A stretch of 33,816 nucleotides of DNA from Bacteroidota bacterium (GCA_947453935.1 CANGJU010000014.1:1-33816); one strand, 5' to 3'; shown: positions 18,330-26,427, counted from the stretch's first letter. The notes: generated by a model from the letters alone, not told the origin. Program-made: numbers and translations.

Positions 18330-19412
18330 TTATTTCTTGTTTAACACTTGAAGTAATTCTTTCTCTTTAAAAGCCTTCTCATCAATTCCCACCCAGTTCT
18401 TCACAATGTTTCCATTCCACATATAGAATACTCCAGGCGTTGAACCTCCATCACCTAATACCGTCCAGAATGTTGGAATATCTAAAACACGATATGGCAA
18501 CTGCGCTCCTGCAAATTGGAAGAATTCAGGAATCTTAAACGTTTCCTCATCCATAAAGAAGATATAAACCTTAGGGAATCCAGGACTCTTGGATAATTTA
18601 ACTAATGTTTTAGCTGTATTCTGACAATGATCGCAACCCGCAGCAAAAAAACAAATGATTTTCTTTCCATTATCAATATTAACTTTCTTATCGCCGAATA
18701 TTGCATAATCAATAAAGCGCGATTTAACTTTTGCCGGACCAGCATCTACTGATACGGAATCTTTTTTAGTTGTATCGATCACAGTTTTGCCTGAATCATT
18801 TGGCAAAGCTCCCAATACATCTTTTCCAGTTTCAGTAATTGAAGATGCGTCATCCATTGATTCTTCTACTTCCACTTGCGGTAGCGGAGCAGTTGTAGCT
18901 TTTGCACAAGGACAAAACGGAAATGCCACATACATTAGCAAGGTTGAAAACAACCAGATTATCAGCAATACACTAAAACGGTTTTTCGATTTATTATCTT
19001 CTAAAGAGTTCTTATAAACAAATAGTAACAAGATTATAGTTACAATATTTTTAACGAATGCTTCTAGCGGCGTCATCGGTAATAATTGTCCAAAGCAACC
19101 ACAATTACCACTCATAGCACCATGTTTCACCATTTCAATTGTAAGGTGCGTACAAAATACTACTAATAATCCGATAGTAGCTGGAATAACAACACGCTTT
19201 AAGTAGTGTGGCTGAATAATCATTATACCTAAGGCAAGTTCTAATGCGATTAGCGCTCTTGAAAAATAAGGAGCCATACACCAAGACATTAAACCAAGAT
19301 CCACCAATTGCTTTTCGAATGCCCATATAGGAAACATTTTAGCAACAGCAGAAAACACAAACAATACAAAAATTAAAAATCGAATGACAAGAGAAATGTT
19401 TTGCTTATTCAT
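18330..19412 (-). CDS. BT_3928-type membrane protein: MauE/DoxX-like domain fused to thioredoxin-like domain
   Basis: A 360-residue protein. The N-terminal 140 residues form a four-helix MauE/DoxX-like membrane domain with the cysteine pair C104-G-C106 in GNCGCFGQL, and a further helix at about 147-165 ends in a second pair, FCPCA (167, 169). After an acidic, low-complexity linker (about 180-230), a thioredoxin-like domain begins at about 240 with C260-DH-C263 in FFAAGCDHCQN. The layout suggests transfer of electrons or disulfide exchange across the inner membrane, with the CxxC domain facing the periplasm; this is inference. It lies 17 nt after DUF1599 and 6 nt before the permease. Confidence 0.82.
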   Translation of the reverse strand: MNKQNISLVIRFLIFVLFVFSAVAKMFPIWAFEKQLVDLGLMSWCMAPYFSRALIALELALGIMIIQPHYLKRVVIPATIGLLVVFCTHLTIEMVKHGAMSGNCGCFGQLLPMTPLEAFVKNIVTIILLLFVYKNSLEDNKSKNRFSVLLIIWLFSTLLMYVAFPFCPCAKATTAPLPQVEVEESMDDASSITETGKDVLGALPNDSGKTVIDTTKKDSVSVDAGPAKVKSRFIDYAIFGDKKVNIDNGKKIICFFAAGCDHCQNTAKTLVKLSKSPGFPKVYIFFMDEETFKIPEFFQFAGAQLPYRVLDIPTFWTVLGDGGSTPGVFYMWNGNIVKNWVGIDEKAFKEKELLQVLNKK

Positions 19413-19429
19413 AAGTATAAAATTTTAGC

Positions 19430-19975
19430 TTATTTAGATTCGTCAAGTTTAATCAATGCAAAAACGGCGTAGTTAATTATATCCTGATAGTTAGCATCAA
19501 CCCCTTCACTCATTAATGTGGCACCGTGATTATCTTCTATTTGCTTGATGCGTTTCAATTTCATCAGGATTAAATCTGTCATTGAACTCACACGCATTTC
19601 TCTCCAGGCCTCACCATAATCATGATTCTTATTCATCATTAAATCCTTCACCTCTCCAATCTTGGTGTCATATAAACTCACTGCCTTCTGATATTCCAAT
19701 TCAGTTGTATCATCAGAACCAAGTTCGATTTGAATCAATGCCATTAACGAATAATTGATAATTCCAATAAACTCACTATCGACACCCTCCATCACCTTTT
19801 GTTCTCCTTTTTGCTCGATACTTCTGATTCTGTTGGCCTTGATTTGAATCTGATCTGTTAATGAAGTAGGACGCAAAATTCTCCAGGCACTTCCATAGTC
19901 CTTCATTTTAGCAATATAAATATCTTTACAGCGAGAAATAGCTTTGTCGTATTGCAGGGATGTTAATTCAGACAT
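19430..19975 (-). CDS. DUF1599 protein, two tandem copies of the domain
   Basis: A 181-residue cytoplasmic protein made of an internal duplication. Copy 1 (about 9-84) has KMKDYGSAWRILRPTSLTDQ, KANRIRSIEQKG and EGVDSEFIGIINYSLMALI; copy 2 (about 102-176) has NHDYGEAWREMRVSSMTDLI, KLKRIKQIEDN and EGVDANYQDIINYAVFALI. DUF1599 has been linked to nucleotide modification (Nmad family), but its role here is unknown. It is divergent from folP across a 51-nt gap and leads an operon with the BT_3928-type gene and the permease. This pairing with folP is common in Bacteroidota. Confidence 0.88.
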   Translation of the reverse strand: MSELTSLQYDKAISRCKDIYIAKMKDYGSAWRILRPTSLTDQIQIKANRIRSIEQKGEQKVMEGVDSEFIGIINYSLMALIQIELGSDDTTELEYQKAVSLYDTKIGEVKDLMMNKNHDYGEAWREMRVSSMTDLILMKLKRIKQIEDNHGATLMSEGVDANYQDIINYAVFALIKLDESK

Positions 19976-20026
19976 AATTCTTTAATTGTATACAAATATC
20001 AATAATCAGTAGTTAAAATAAATCAC

Positions 20027-20878
20027 ATGAAGGGGAATCTTGCTAACAGCATTAACTGTGGAAACAAACTTATCAGTTTAGAGCATCCAATTGTGATGGG
20101 TATTCTGAATACTACACCTGATTCCTTCTATGATGGTGGCAAATTTAATGAAGAATTAGCCTTTATCAAACGGTTTGAACAAATGTTAGATGAAGGAGCA
20201 ATGATTATTGATATCGGTGGTGCATCATCACGACCCGGAGCATTGACGCTTACAACAAAAGAGGAAATAGCGAGGACAATTCCATTTATCAAGAGCGCGA
20301 TTAAACAATTTCCAGATTCAATTATATCAATAGACACCTACAATTCTGATGTAGCAAGAGAAGCTGTTTATGCAGGTGCTAGAATAATAAACGATATTTC
20401 AGGCGGCTCTCTCGATACTAAAATGTTTGATACAGTTGCTGAATTAAAAGTCCCTTACATTCTAATGCACATGAAGGGTAGTCCTGAAAACATGAAGGAC
20501 CTCGCGACCTACGATAATCTGATGCTAGAAATCTATCAGTATTTCCAAAGTAAAATAATTGCTTTGCAAAATCTCGGAGTTAAAGACATCATTCTTGATC
20601 CTGGATTTGGATTCGCAAAGAATATTGAGCAGAATTTTGTACTTTTAAAAAACTTAAACATTTTCAAAAATCTTCATTTACCTATACTAGCTGGACTATC
20701 CCGAAAATCGATGATTTACAAATCGCTTGGCATCACAGCAGAAGAATCATTAAACGGAACAACCGCTTTAAATATGATTAGCTTAATGAACGGAGCCAAC
20801 ATTTTAAGAGTGCACGATGTAAAAGAAGCAGTTCAATCAATTCAATTGTATAAAAGATATAATGGCATTACTTACTAA
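20027..20878 (+). CDS. folP: Dihydropteroate synthase
   Basis: A 283-residue TIM-barrel enzyme of folate synthesis that joins para-aminobenzoate to the hydroxymethylpterin diphosphate. The conserved blocks are all present in order: MGILNTTPDSFYDGG, IDIGGASSRPG, ISIDTYNSDVA, INDISGGSLD, LMHMKGSPENM, ILDPGFGFAKN, GLSRKSMI and RVHDVKEA. The length is typical. It is the target of sulfonamides in general. Its 3' end overlaps the next gene by 17 nt. No clear -7 box is seen in the 51-nt divergent gap with DUF1599. Confidence 0.96.
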   Translation: MKGNLANSINCGNKLISLEHPIVMGILNTTPDSFYDGGKFNEELAFIKRFEQMLDEGAMIIDIGGASSRPGALTLTTKEEIARTIPFIKSAIKQFPDSIISIDTYNSDVAREAVYAGARIINDISGGSLDTKMFDTVAELKVPYILMHMKGSPENMKDLATYDNLMLEIYQYFQSKIIALQNLGVKDIILDPGFGFAKNIEQNFVLLKNLNIFKNLHLPILAGLSRKSMIYKSLGITAEESLNGTTALNMISLMNGANILRVHDVKEAVQSIQLYKRYNGITY

Positions 20879-21572
20879 ATCAACTTTTTTAAAGGGGCAT
20901 CAATGTCATAAGTATATTTACCTCGATAAGTATTATAAAAAAGAAAAAGATCCGCTTACAGAAGAACAACGAATAAAATTCGAAGGCGGACATCTGGTTG
21001 GCGCAATGGCTCAACAACTTTTTAACGGCGGACTTGATGTCAGTGCAATTTCTAGAAGTCGTGATGTATTAGTACAAGAAACTAAAAAACTAATTGAACA
21101 AGGACATACAATACTCTATGAAGCAACATTTGAGTATAACAATGTACTTGTGATGGCTGATATTATTTTGAAAGAAGGTGATAAATGGAAGATTTACGAA
21201 ATCAAATCAAGTCAGAAAATTTCAGACACCAACCGTATTGACGCGGCTCTGCAATACTATGTGATGAAGGGAAGCGGACTGCCTATTAAAGAGTTTCATT
21301 TATCCTGCTTGAATTACCCAAGAGCTGAAGTAATTGAAATGAAAATGGAAGATGTACCTACAGATTTATTTCAGTTTGAAAATGTGACAACTTTTTGCGA
21401 AGAACAGTTAATAACTACCGAAGAAAAAATCAAAGCCTTAAAAACAACATTAGCATTACCGAGTATTCCAAACATTGCTACTGGAGAACATTGTAATTAT
21501 CCATACACCTGCGAGTTCAAAGGATTTTGCAATAAATCGCAAGAAGAAATTAACGAAGGATTGTTTTCATGA
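20862..21572 (+). CDS. Cas4-like PD-(D/E)XK nuclease-fold protein with putative Fe-S cluster
   Basis: A 236-residue protein with the layout of Cas4/DUF2779 N-terminal nucleases. An N-terminal Cys15 (GHQCHKYIYL) and three C-terminal cysteines 211, 217 and 223 (HCNYPYTCEFKGFC) could hold an iron-sulfur cluster. Between them lie His44, the acidic Asp100 (VLVMADII), Glu113-x-Lys115 in IYEIKSSQ and Gln131 (RIDAALQYYV), which together match the PD-(D/E)XK active site. No CRISPR array or cas gene is near, and the C-terminal half of longer DUF2779 proteins is absent. It overlaps folP by 17 nt and the next gene by 4 nt. The substrate and role are unknown. Confidence 0.75.
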   Translation: MALLTKSTFLKGHQCHKYIYLDKYYKKEKDPLTEEQRIKFEGGHLVGAMAQQLFNGGLDVSAISRSRDVLVQETKKLIEQGHTILYEATFEYNNVLVMADIILKEGDKWKIYEIKSSQKISDTNRIDAALQYYVMKGSGLPIKEFHLSCLNYPRAEVIEMKMEDVPTDLFQFENVTTFCEEQLITTEEKIKALKTTLALPSIPNIATGEHCNYPYTCEFKGFCNKSQEEINEGLFS

Positions 21573-23419
21573 AGAGATTGACATTGAAAAATATTTTCAA
21601 CTCCTACCCTGTTCGACTTATTCTTTTTCTCGAACTGATATTTATTGCATTTCGCTTATTGTTTATTGCACTTGTATTCTTGAAAAATAAATCAATTGAT
21701 GCGATTGAAATTCTGTATTTATTCATTCATGCGCTTCGTCTCGACCTAGCAGCTATAAGTTACATAGCAGCATTACCTATTTTAATCTGGATAATTTATC
21801 AATACACTAATTCAAGATTACTACTAAAAATCAAAAATGCATTTCTCGTATTTGTTTTACCTATCGTAGCAATCATTCTGTTTTCAAATTTGATTATCTA
21901 TTTTGCGTGGGGCACTATTATCAATGCACGAGCAGTTTCATTTTTAAGTAGTCCGAAGGAAGTAATTGCTTCACTTAGCACTATTCAGCTTATCATCTTC
22001 ATTGTATTAGTGATTGTGTTAAGCTTCATCATTATAACTAATTATCAAAGTAGAATCAAATCAAAATTTGAACAACAGTTAAATTTAAATAAACATTTAA
22101 TTCTTCTCTGGTTGATTGTTTTACCAATTAGCATTCGTGGTGGTGTTCAACAAATACCCATCAACGAAAGCGTTTGTATGTTTTCTAAAAATGAGAACAC
22201 AAATCTTGCAACAGTAAATCCGTTTTGGTATTTAATCAATAGTGTTTACAAAGCGCAAAACATCAATAGCAGCGCCTATCATTTTATAGATGATGCGGAA
22301 GCAAATAAAATTACTTCTCAATTATATTCAACAAAAAATGATAGTCTACTTCAAATAACAACGATTAATAAACCAAACATTGTCACCATCATTTTAGAAA
22401 GCTGGACAGCAGATGTTATTGAATCGATGGGAGGTGAAAAAGGAACGACTCCATTTTTTAATTCCTTAGAAAAAGAAGGTTTGTTATTTGAAAATATTTA
22501 TGCTGCAGGAAAGCGAACAGACTTAATGTTTCCTTCTTTGATTTCAGGGTTTCCAGCAATGCCGAATGTGAGTGTAATTAAATATTCTGATAAGTCCGCT
22601 CATCTTCCATTTATAACGCATGCGATAAAAAGCAAAGGCTATCAAACCTCATTTAATTATGGAGGCGAGGTTGAATTTGCTAATATGAAATCGTACTTAA
22701 CACAAGCGAAATTTGATGTGATAAAAGGAAAAGAATCATATCCAATTGAACAATGGACGAGCAAGTGGGGAGTTTACGATGAAGTATTATTTGAAAAATC
22801 GATTGCTACAATCAATTCACTTATGCCTCCGTTTTATTCAGCAATCTTGACTCAAAGCACGCATGAGCCGTTTGCAATTCCTATTCAACCCAAATTTTCA
22901 GGCAATATTGAATCTGTCAAGTTTAAGAATGCAGCTTATTATACCGATTATTGTTTGAAGAAATTCTTCGACAAAGTAAAGAAGGAAAAATGGTATAACA
23001 ACACGATTTTTATTTTAGTGGCTGACCACGGACATATACTTCCGCGCAACAATGATTATAGTTCGCCAGCAGCATTCAGAATTCCGTTATTGATTGTTGG
23101 TCCTGGATTGAATGCCGTATTTAAAAACAAACGAATCCGCAATATCGGCAACCAGCAGGATTATGCTGCTACGATTAAAAGTATTTTAAATCTTGATATA
23201 GACTTACCGTTCAGTAATAACCTACTTAATCTTAATAGAAACGATTTCTGTTATATGAATTACGATGATGGATTTGTGTGGAAAAATAATCAAGGAGCCT
23301 TAAAACTGAATTACAGTAATAAATCGGTTACTCCAATTGATGGACAGCCTGACAGCAGTAGCATTATACAAGGAAAATCATTTATTCAATCAGCCTACCA
23401 CTATTTTGTTAATCTTTAA
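21569..23419 (+). CDS. LtaS-type membrane sulfatase-fold phosphoglycerol transferase
   Basis: A 616-residue inner-membrane protein with about five N-terminal helices (within residues 15-195), then a periplasmic alkaline phosphatase/sulfatase-fold domain from about 270. Family residues are visible: the metal Glu in IVTIILESW, the catalytic Thr in YAAGKRTDLMFPSL, a conserved His in TQSTHEPF, and the metal Asp-His of VADHGH. In Gram-positive bacteria LtaS polymerises glycerol phosphate; in Gram-negatives relatives transfer phosphoglycerol or phosphoethanolamine to glycans or lipid A. The substrate here cannot be told from sequence. It overlaps the nuclease-like gene by 4 nt. The kdsC promoter begins inside its last codons. 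Confidence 0.85.
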   Translation: MKRLTLKNIFNSYPVRLILFLELIFIAFRLLFIALVFLKNKSIDAIEILYLFIHALRLDLAAISYIAALPILIWIIYQYTNSRLLLKIKNAFLVFVLPIVAIILFSNLIIYFAWGTIINARAVSFLSSPKEVIASLSTIQLIIFIVLVIVLSFIIITNYQSRIKSKFEQQLNLNKHLILLWLIVLPISIRGGVQQIPINESVCMFSKNENTNLATVNPFWYLINSVYKAQNINSSAYHFIDDAEANKITSQLYSTKNDSLLQITTINKPNIVTIILESWTADVIESMGGEKGTTPFFNSLEKEGLLFENIYAAGKRTDLMFPSLISGFPAMPNVSVIKYSDKSAHLPFITHAIKSKGYQTSFNYGGEVEFANMKSYLTQAKFDVIKGKESYPIEQWTSKWGVYDEVLFEKSIATINSLMPPFYSAILTQSTHEPFAIPIQPKFSGNIESVKFKNAAYYTDYCLKKFFDKVKKEKWYNNTIFILVADHGHILPRNNDYSSPAAFRIPLLIVGPGLNAVFKNKRIRNIGNQQDYAATIKSILNLDIDLPFSNNLLNLNRNDFCYMNYDDGFVWKNNQGALKLNYSNKSVTPIDGQPDSSSIIQGKSFIQSAYHYFVNL

Positions 23420-23437
23420 CCAAAATAAATATCTTTG
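23405..23437 (+). promoter_or_regulatory. Promoter of kdsC (TTTG-N21-TATCTTTG)
   Basis: TTTG at 23405-23408 (-33) is followed after 21 nt by TATCTTTG at 23430-23437 (-7), a full match to the Bacteroidota promoter TTTG-N19-21-TAnnTTTG. Only AAGC separates the -7 box from the kdsC ATG, so the transcript should start at or beside the start codon. The -33 element lies in the last codons of the LtaS-type gene. Confidence 0.7.
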
Positions 23438-23441
23438 AAGC

Positions 23442-23939
23442 ATGAATTTTAAAGAGCGATTACAAAAAGTAAAGTGTTTTGTTTTTGATATTGATGGCGT
23501 CTTAACAGATGGCCAGTTACACATTTTACAAGATGGCACTATGCTTCGTAATATGAACATCAAAGATGGCTATGCATTGCGTCAGGCATTTTTGAAAAAC
23601 TATCCCATCTTCGTTATAAGTGGCAGCAACGCGGAAGGCGTAAAACAGCGATTAAAGAATTTAGGAATAGAAGAAGTTTATTTGAACTGCAAAGACAAAC
23701 TAGATCAGTTATCAATGTTACTCGTTAAATACCATTTGACTTACGAGGATGTTTTATACATGGGTGATGACATTCCAGATTTAGAAGTGATGAAAAAATG
23801 TGGAGTAGCTACTTGTCCGAATGATGCAGTTCATCAAATAAAGAATATTTCCATTTACATATCCGATTATTGTGGTGGCAAAGGCGCTGTGAGAGACGTT
23901 ATTGAACAAACACTAAGATTACATGGCCACTTCGAATAA
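23442..23939 (+). CDS. kdsC: KdsC-type HAD phosphatase (KDO 8-phosphate phosphatase)
   Basis: A 165-residue HAD-family enzyme lacking a cap domain, as in KdsC. Motif I is FDIDGVLTDGQL with the nucleophile and acid Asp residues, motif II is VISGSNAEGVKQRLKNLG, the conserved Lys is in NCKDKLDQL, and motif IV is YMGDDIPDLEVM, followed by CPNDAVHQIKN and the C-terminal CGGKGAVRDVIE that reaches the neighbouring subunit in tetramers. It releases phosphate from KDO 8-phosphate in lipid A inner-core synthesis; close relatives act on other sugar acids. It overlaps the next gene by 17 nt and has its own strong promoter. Confidence 0.88.
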   Translation: MNFKERLQKVKCFVFDIDGVLTDGQLHILQDGTMLRNMNIKDGYALRQAFLKNYPIFVISGSNAEGVKQRLKNLGIEEVYLNCKDKLDQLSMLLVKYHLTYEDVLYMGDDIPDLEVMKKCGVATCPNDAVHQIKNISIYISDYCGGKGAVRDVIEQTLRLHGHFE

Positions 23940-24891
23940 TTTCACACTCACACATTTTTTAAAATTAGTGCGATGGCCTAATTTATTAATGTTATTCATC
24001 GTTCAATATGCGTTGCGATATTTCTATATTCTTCCGCGATTAGAAGCAGCTGATATGACCGTTGCTGTCAACCATTTTCAGTTTTTTCTGATTGCATTAT
24101 CAACTGTACTAATTGCAGCCGGTGGTTATATCATTAACGACATTGAAGATGTAGCAAGTGATAGCATCAATAAAAAAGAAAAGCGAATAGTTGGTGTATA
24201 CATGCATGAGAAGACTGCTAATAATTTATACACGCTTGTTACTTTTTTCGGTGTAATTATCGGATTCTTACTTACGATGTTGTACGATATACGATTGATT
24301 GGATTTATCAATGTATTTACAGCGGGATTGCTTTATTTTTATTCGAACACTTATAAATGTGTTGCTCTATTAGGTAATGTAGTAATCAGCATTTTGACAG
24401 GCATGACCATTATTGTATTGTTGATTATTGAACCTGCTGCACTAGCTAATAACGACATCAAGGTTTTCATTACAGGATATGCAGTGTTTGCTGCAGCCTT
24501 TACATTAATCAGAGAAATTATTAAAGACATTGAAGACATGAAGGGCGACTCTGTTGTTGGTTGTAAAACACTTCCAATTATGATTGGCAGCACGCCTACA
24601 AAATGGATTGTGGTTGTATTATCAGGATTTCTATTTTGTTTATTATTATTTGCCCAATACTCATGGTTCGAAACAATGAACTACCTATCGCAGGGAAATC
24701 TGAAAAACGGATTTTATATTGTGTTTAGCTACCTAATCATATTCATCACGATCCCCGTTGGATACTTAACCTACATATTGGTAAAAGCCGACGAAAAAAC
24801 ATCATTCACCTATTGCTCCAAATTGGCCAAATTAATTATGGCTGCAGGTATATTTTCCATTCTTGTATTTTATTGTTCTCAATTTATTTAA
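23923..24891 (+). CDS. UbiA-family prenyltransferase, geranylgeranylglycerol-phosphate type
   Basis: A 322-residue polytopic inner-membrane prenyltransferase with about eight to nine helices. The two Mg-diphosphate-binding acidic motifs are seen: NDIEDVASDSINKKEK in the first cytoplasmic loop and IKDIEDMKGDSVVGCKT in the second. It resembles the Bacteroidota proteins usually annotated as geranylgeranylglycerol-phosphate geranylgeranyltransferase, the second ether-bond step of archaeal lipids; whether this is the true reaction in bacteria is unclear, and a quinone-type acceptor is possible. Its start overlaps the kdsC end by 17 nt and maf begins 3 nt after it. Confidence 0.82.
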   Translation: MATSNNFTLTHFLKLVRWPNLLMLFIVQYALRYFYILPRLEAADMTVAVNHFQFFLIALSTVLIAAGGYIINDIEDVASDSINKKEKRIVGVYMHEKTANNLYTLVTFFGVIIGFLLTMLYDIRLIGFINVFTAGLLYFYSNTYKCVALLGNVVISILTGMTIIVLLIIEPAALANNDIKVFITGYAVFAAAFTLIREIIKDIEDMKGDSVVGCKTLPIMIGSTPTKWIVVVLSGFLFCLLLFAQYSWFETMNYLSQGNLKNGFYIVFSYLIIFITIPVGYLTYILVKADEKTSFTYCSKLAKLIMAAGIFSILVFYCSQFI

Positions 24892-24894
24892 AAA

Positions 24895-25482
24895 ATGAAT
24901 CCATTATCAGAAAAATTCAAAGGGTTAAAAGTAATTTTAGGTTCTAATTCTCCACGCAGAAAACAACTATTCTCAGAACTGGGAATCGACTTCGAAGTAA
25001 TTGTAAAAGATGTTGACGAAAACGTTAGCATGCCTATGCGTCCTGAGGACTTAGTGATGTTCCTTGCACGAAAAAAAGGAATGGCCTTTAAAAATGAAAC
25101 GAAAGATGGTTCTATTGTAATCACAGCAGACACCATTGTTGCTCTTAGCGACAAAGTCATCGGTAAGCCATCGTCGTTAGAAGAAGCAGCCGAAATGTTA
25201 AATTTATTATCGAGTAAAAAACATCAAGTAATAACAGGCGTTGCTATCATGTCCGATAAAAAAGCAGAATCGTTTTTTGTGAGAACAGAAGTATGTTTCA
25301 AACCACTGCGACCGGAAGAAATCGAATACTATACTCATCAATTCAAACCGCTCGATAAAGCAGGTGCTTATGGCATTCAAGAGTGGATTGGTATGATTGG
25401 TATTGAATATATTCAAGGATCTTATTACAATGTAATGGGACTTCCAGTAAAAGAACTTTACGAGCAACTGCTGAAGTTTTAA
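24895..25482 (+). CDS. maf: Maf-family nucleoside triphosphate pyrophosphatase
   Basis: A 195-residue cytoplasmic enzyme of the Maf/HAM1 fold that hydrolyses (often modified or dTTP/UTP) nucleotides to monophosphates. Conserved motifs are LGSNSPRRKQLFSELG (the family's S-x-R-R motif), ITADTIVAL with the catalytic Asp, QVITGVAIM, and DKAGAYGIQEWIGMIG. The length is typical of the YhdE-like branch. It sits in a tight run between the prenyltransferase (3 nt) and the EamA transporter (2 nt). Confidence 0.93.
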   Translation: MNPLSEKFKGLKVILGSNSPRRKQLFSELGIDFEVIVKDVDENVSMPMRPEDLVMFLARKKGMAFKNETKDGSIVITADTIVALSDKVIGKPSSLEEAAEMLNLLSSKKHQVITGVAIMSDKKAESFFVRTEVCFKPLRPEEIEYYTHQFKPLDKAGAYGIQEWIGMIGIEYIQGSYYNVMGLPVKELYEQLLKF

Positions 25483-25484
25483 GA

Positions 25485-26390
25485 ATGAGAAAAGCCTACC
25501 TGCAACTACAACTTGCTATTTTGCTTTGGGGCTTTACCGCAATACTCGGCAAATTAATTTTGTTAGATGAAGGCTTGCTTGTGTGGTACAGAATGGGCAT
25601 TAGCAGTATCTCTACCCTACTCTTTGTTTTGATTTCTAAATCATCTCTAAAGATTAACAAACAAGAAATTATTCGATTAGCAGGAATTAGTTTTTTAATA
25701 ACGCTTCATTGGATAACTTTTTACGGTGCAATTAAAGCATCTAATGTTTCTATTGCCATTAGTTGTTTTTCATCGATAGCATTGTTTACTGCATTGATTA
25801 ATCCGATTATCAATAAAGTAAAAATTAATAAAATTGAAATAATATTAGGATTAGGTGTTATTGCCGGAATAGGAATCATATTTACCATCCATCAGCTATA
25901 TTGGAAAGGAATACTTCTTGCCATTATCAGTGCTTTTTTAGGTGCGTTATTCACAGTATTGAACAAAAACATTTCTAACAAAATTGAACCAGCCACAATT
26001 ACGTTTTATGAGTTATTCTTCGGATTCATATTATTGACCATTGCCTTACCATTATGGTTTGGAATTAATAATTCAGGCCCTGAATTACCTTCTGAAAAAG
26101 ACTGGATTTACTTAATCATTCTTGCAGTAGTTTGTACAACTGTTCCATTCACATTGTCAATGCATGCCATTAAAAAGCTCGATGCATTTACGATGAACTT
26201 ATCACTTAACCTTGAACCTGTTTACAGTATTATTTTAGCCATCTTTTTATTTCACGAAAACGAAGCCGTGGGATATAGTTTTTATATCGGCACCGGCATT
26301 ATTCTCCTAACCGTGATGTGGCATGGTTATACAAAGTCGGTAGCTGCAATTGATAAAAAACTTGAGAAAGAAAAATACAATTACGAATAA
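25485..26390 (+). CDS. EamA/DMT-family transporter
   Basis: A 301-residue inner-membrane protein with about ten helices arranged as two EamA repeats: residues 1-135 (LAILLWGFTAILGKLILLDE, WYRMGISSIS) and 145-285 (AIISAFLGALFTVLNKN, then NLSLNLEPVYSIILAIFLFH). These proteins export small metabolites such as amino acids or purines, but the substrate cannot be predicted. It is the last gene of the kdsC run and is followed by a strong bidirectional terminator. Confidence 0.88.
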   Translation: MRKAYLQLQLAILLWGFTAILGKLILLDEGLLVWYRMGISSISTLLFVLISKSSLKINKQEIIRLAGISFLITLHWITFYGAIKASNVSIAISCFSSIALFTALINPIINKVKINKIEIILGLGVIAGIGIIFTIHQLYWKGILLAIISAFLGALFTVLNKNISNKIEPATITFYELFFGFILLTIALPLWFGINNSGPELPSEKDWIYLIILAVVCTTVPFTLSMHAIKKLDAFTMNLSLNLEPVYSIILAIFLFHENEAVGYSFYIGTGIILLTVMWHGYTKSVAAIDKKLEKEKYNYE

Positions 26391-26393
26391 AAA

Positions 26394-26415
26394 AAGGGTG
26401 TTTTGCAACACCCTT
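26394..26415. terminator. Bidirectional rho-independent terminator
   Basis: A perfect 9-bp stem (AAGGGTGTT / AACACCCTT) with a TTGC loop, followed by GATTTTTGATTTTT on the plus strand and by a T-run on the minus strand (the A-run before the stem). It lies in the 37-nt gap between the convergent EamA and lipoprotein genes and can serve both. Confidence 0.9.
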
Positions 26416-26427
26416 GATTTTTGATTT

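Noticed and set aside
19976-20026. Weak GATATTTG (minus strand) as promoter of DUF1599
   Set aside because: The first base of the -7 box is wrong and no -33 element is in place; it was not listed as a feature.
20862-21572. Cas4-like protein as part of a CRISPR-Cas locus
   Set aside because: No repeats, cas1, cas2 or effector genes occur anywhere in the window; the context is folate and envelope genes.
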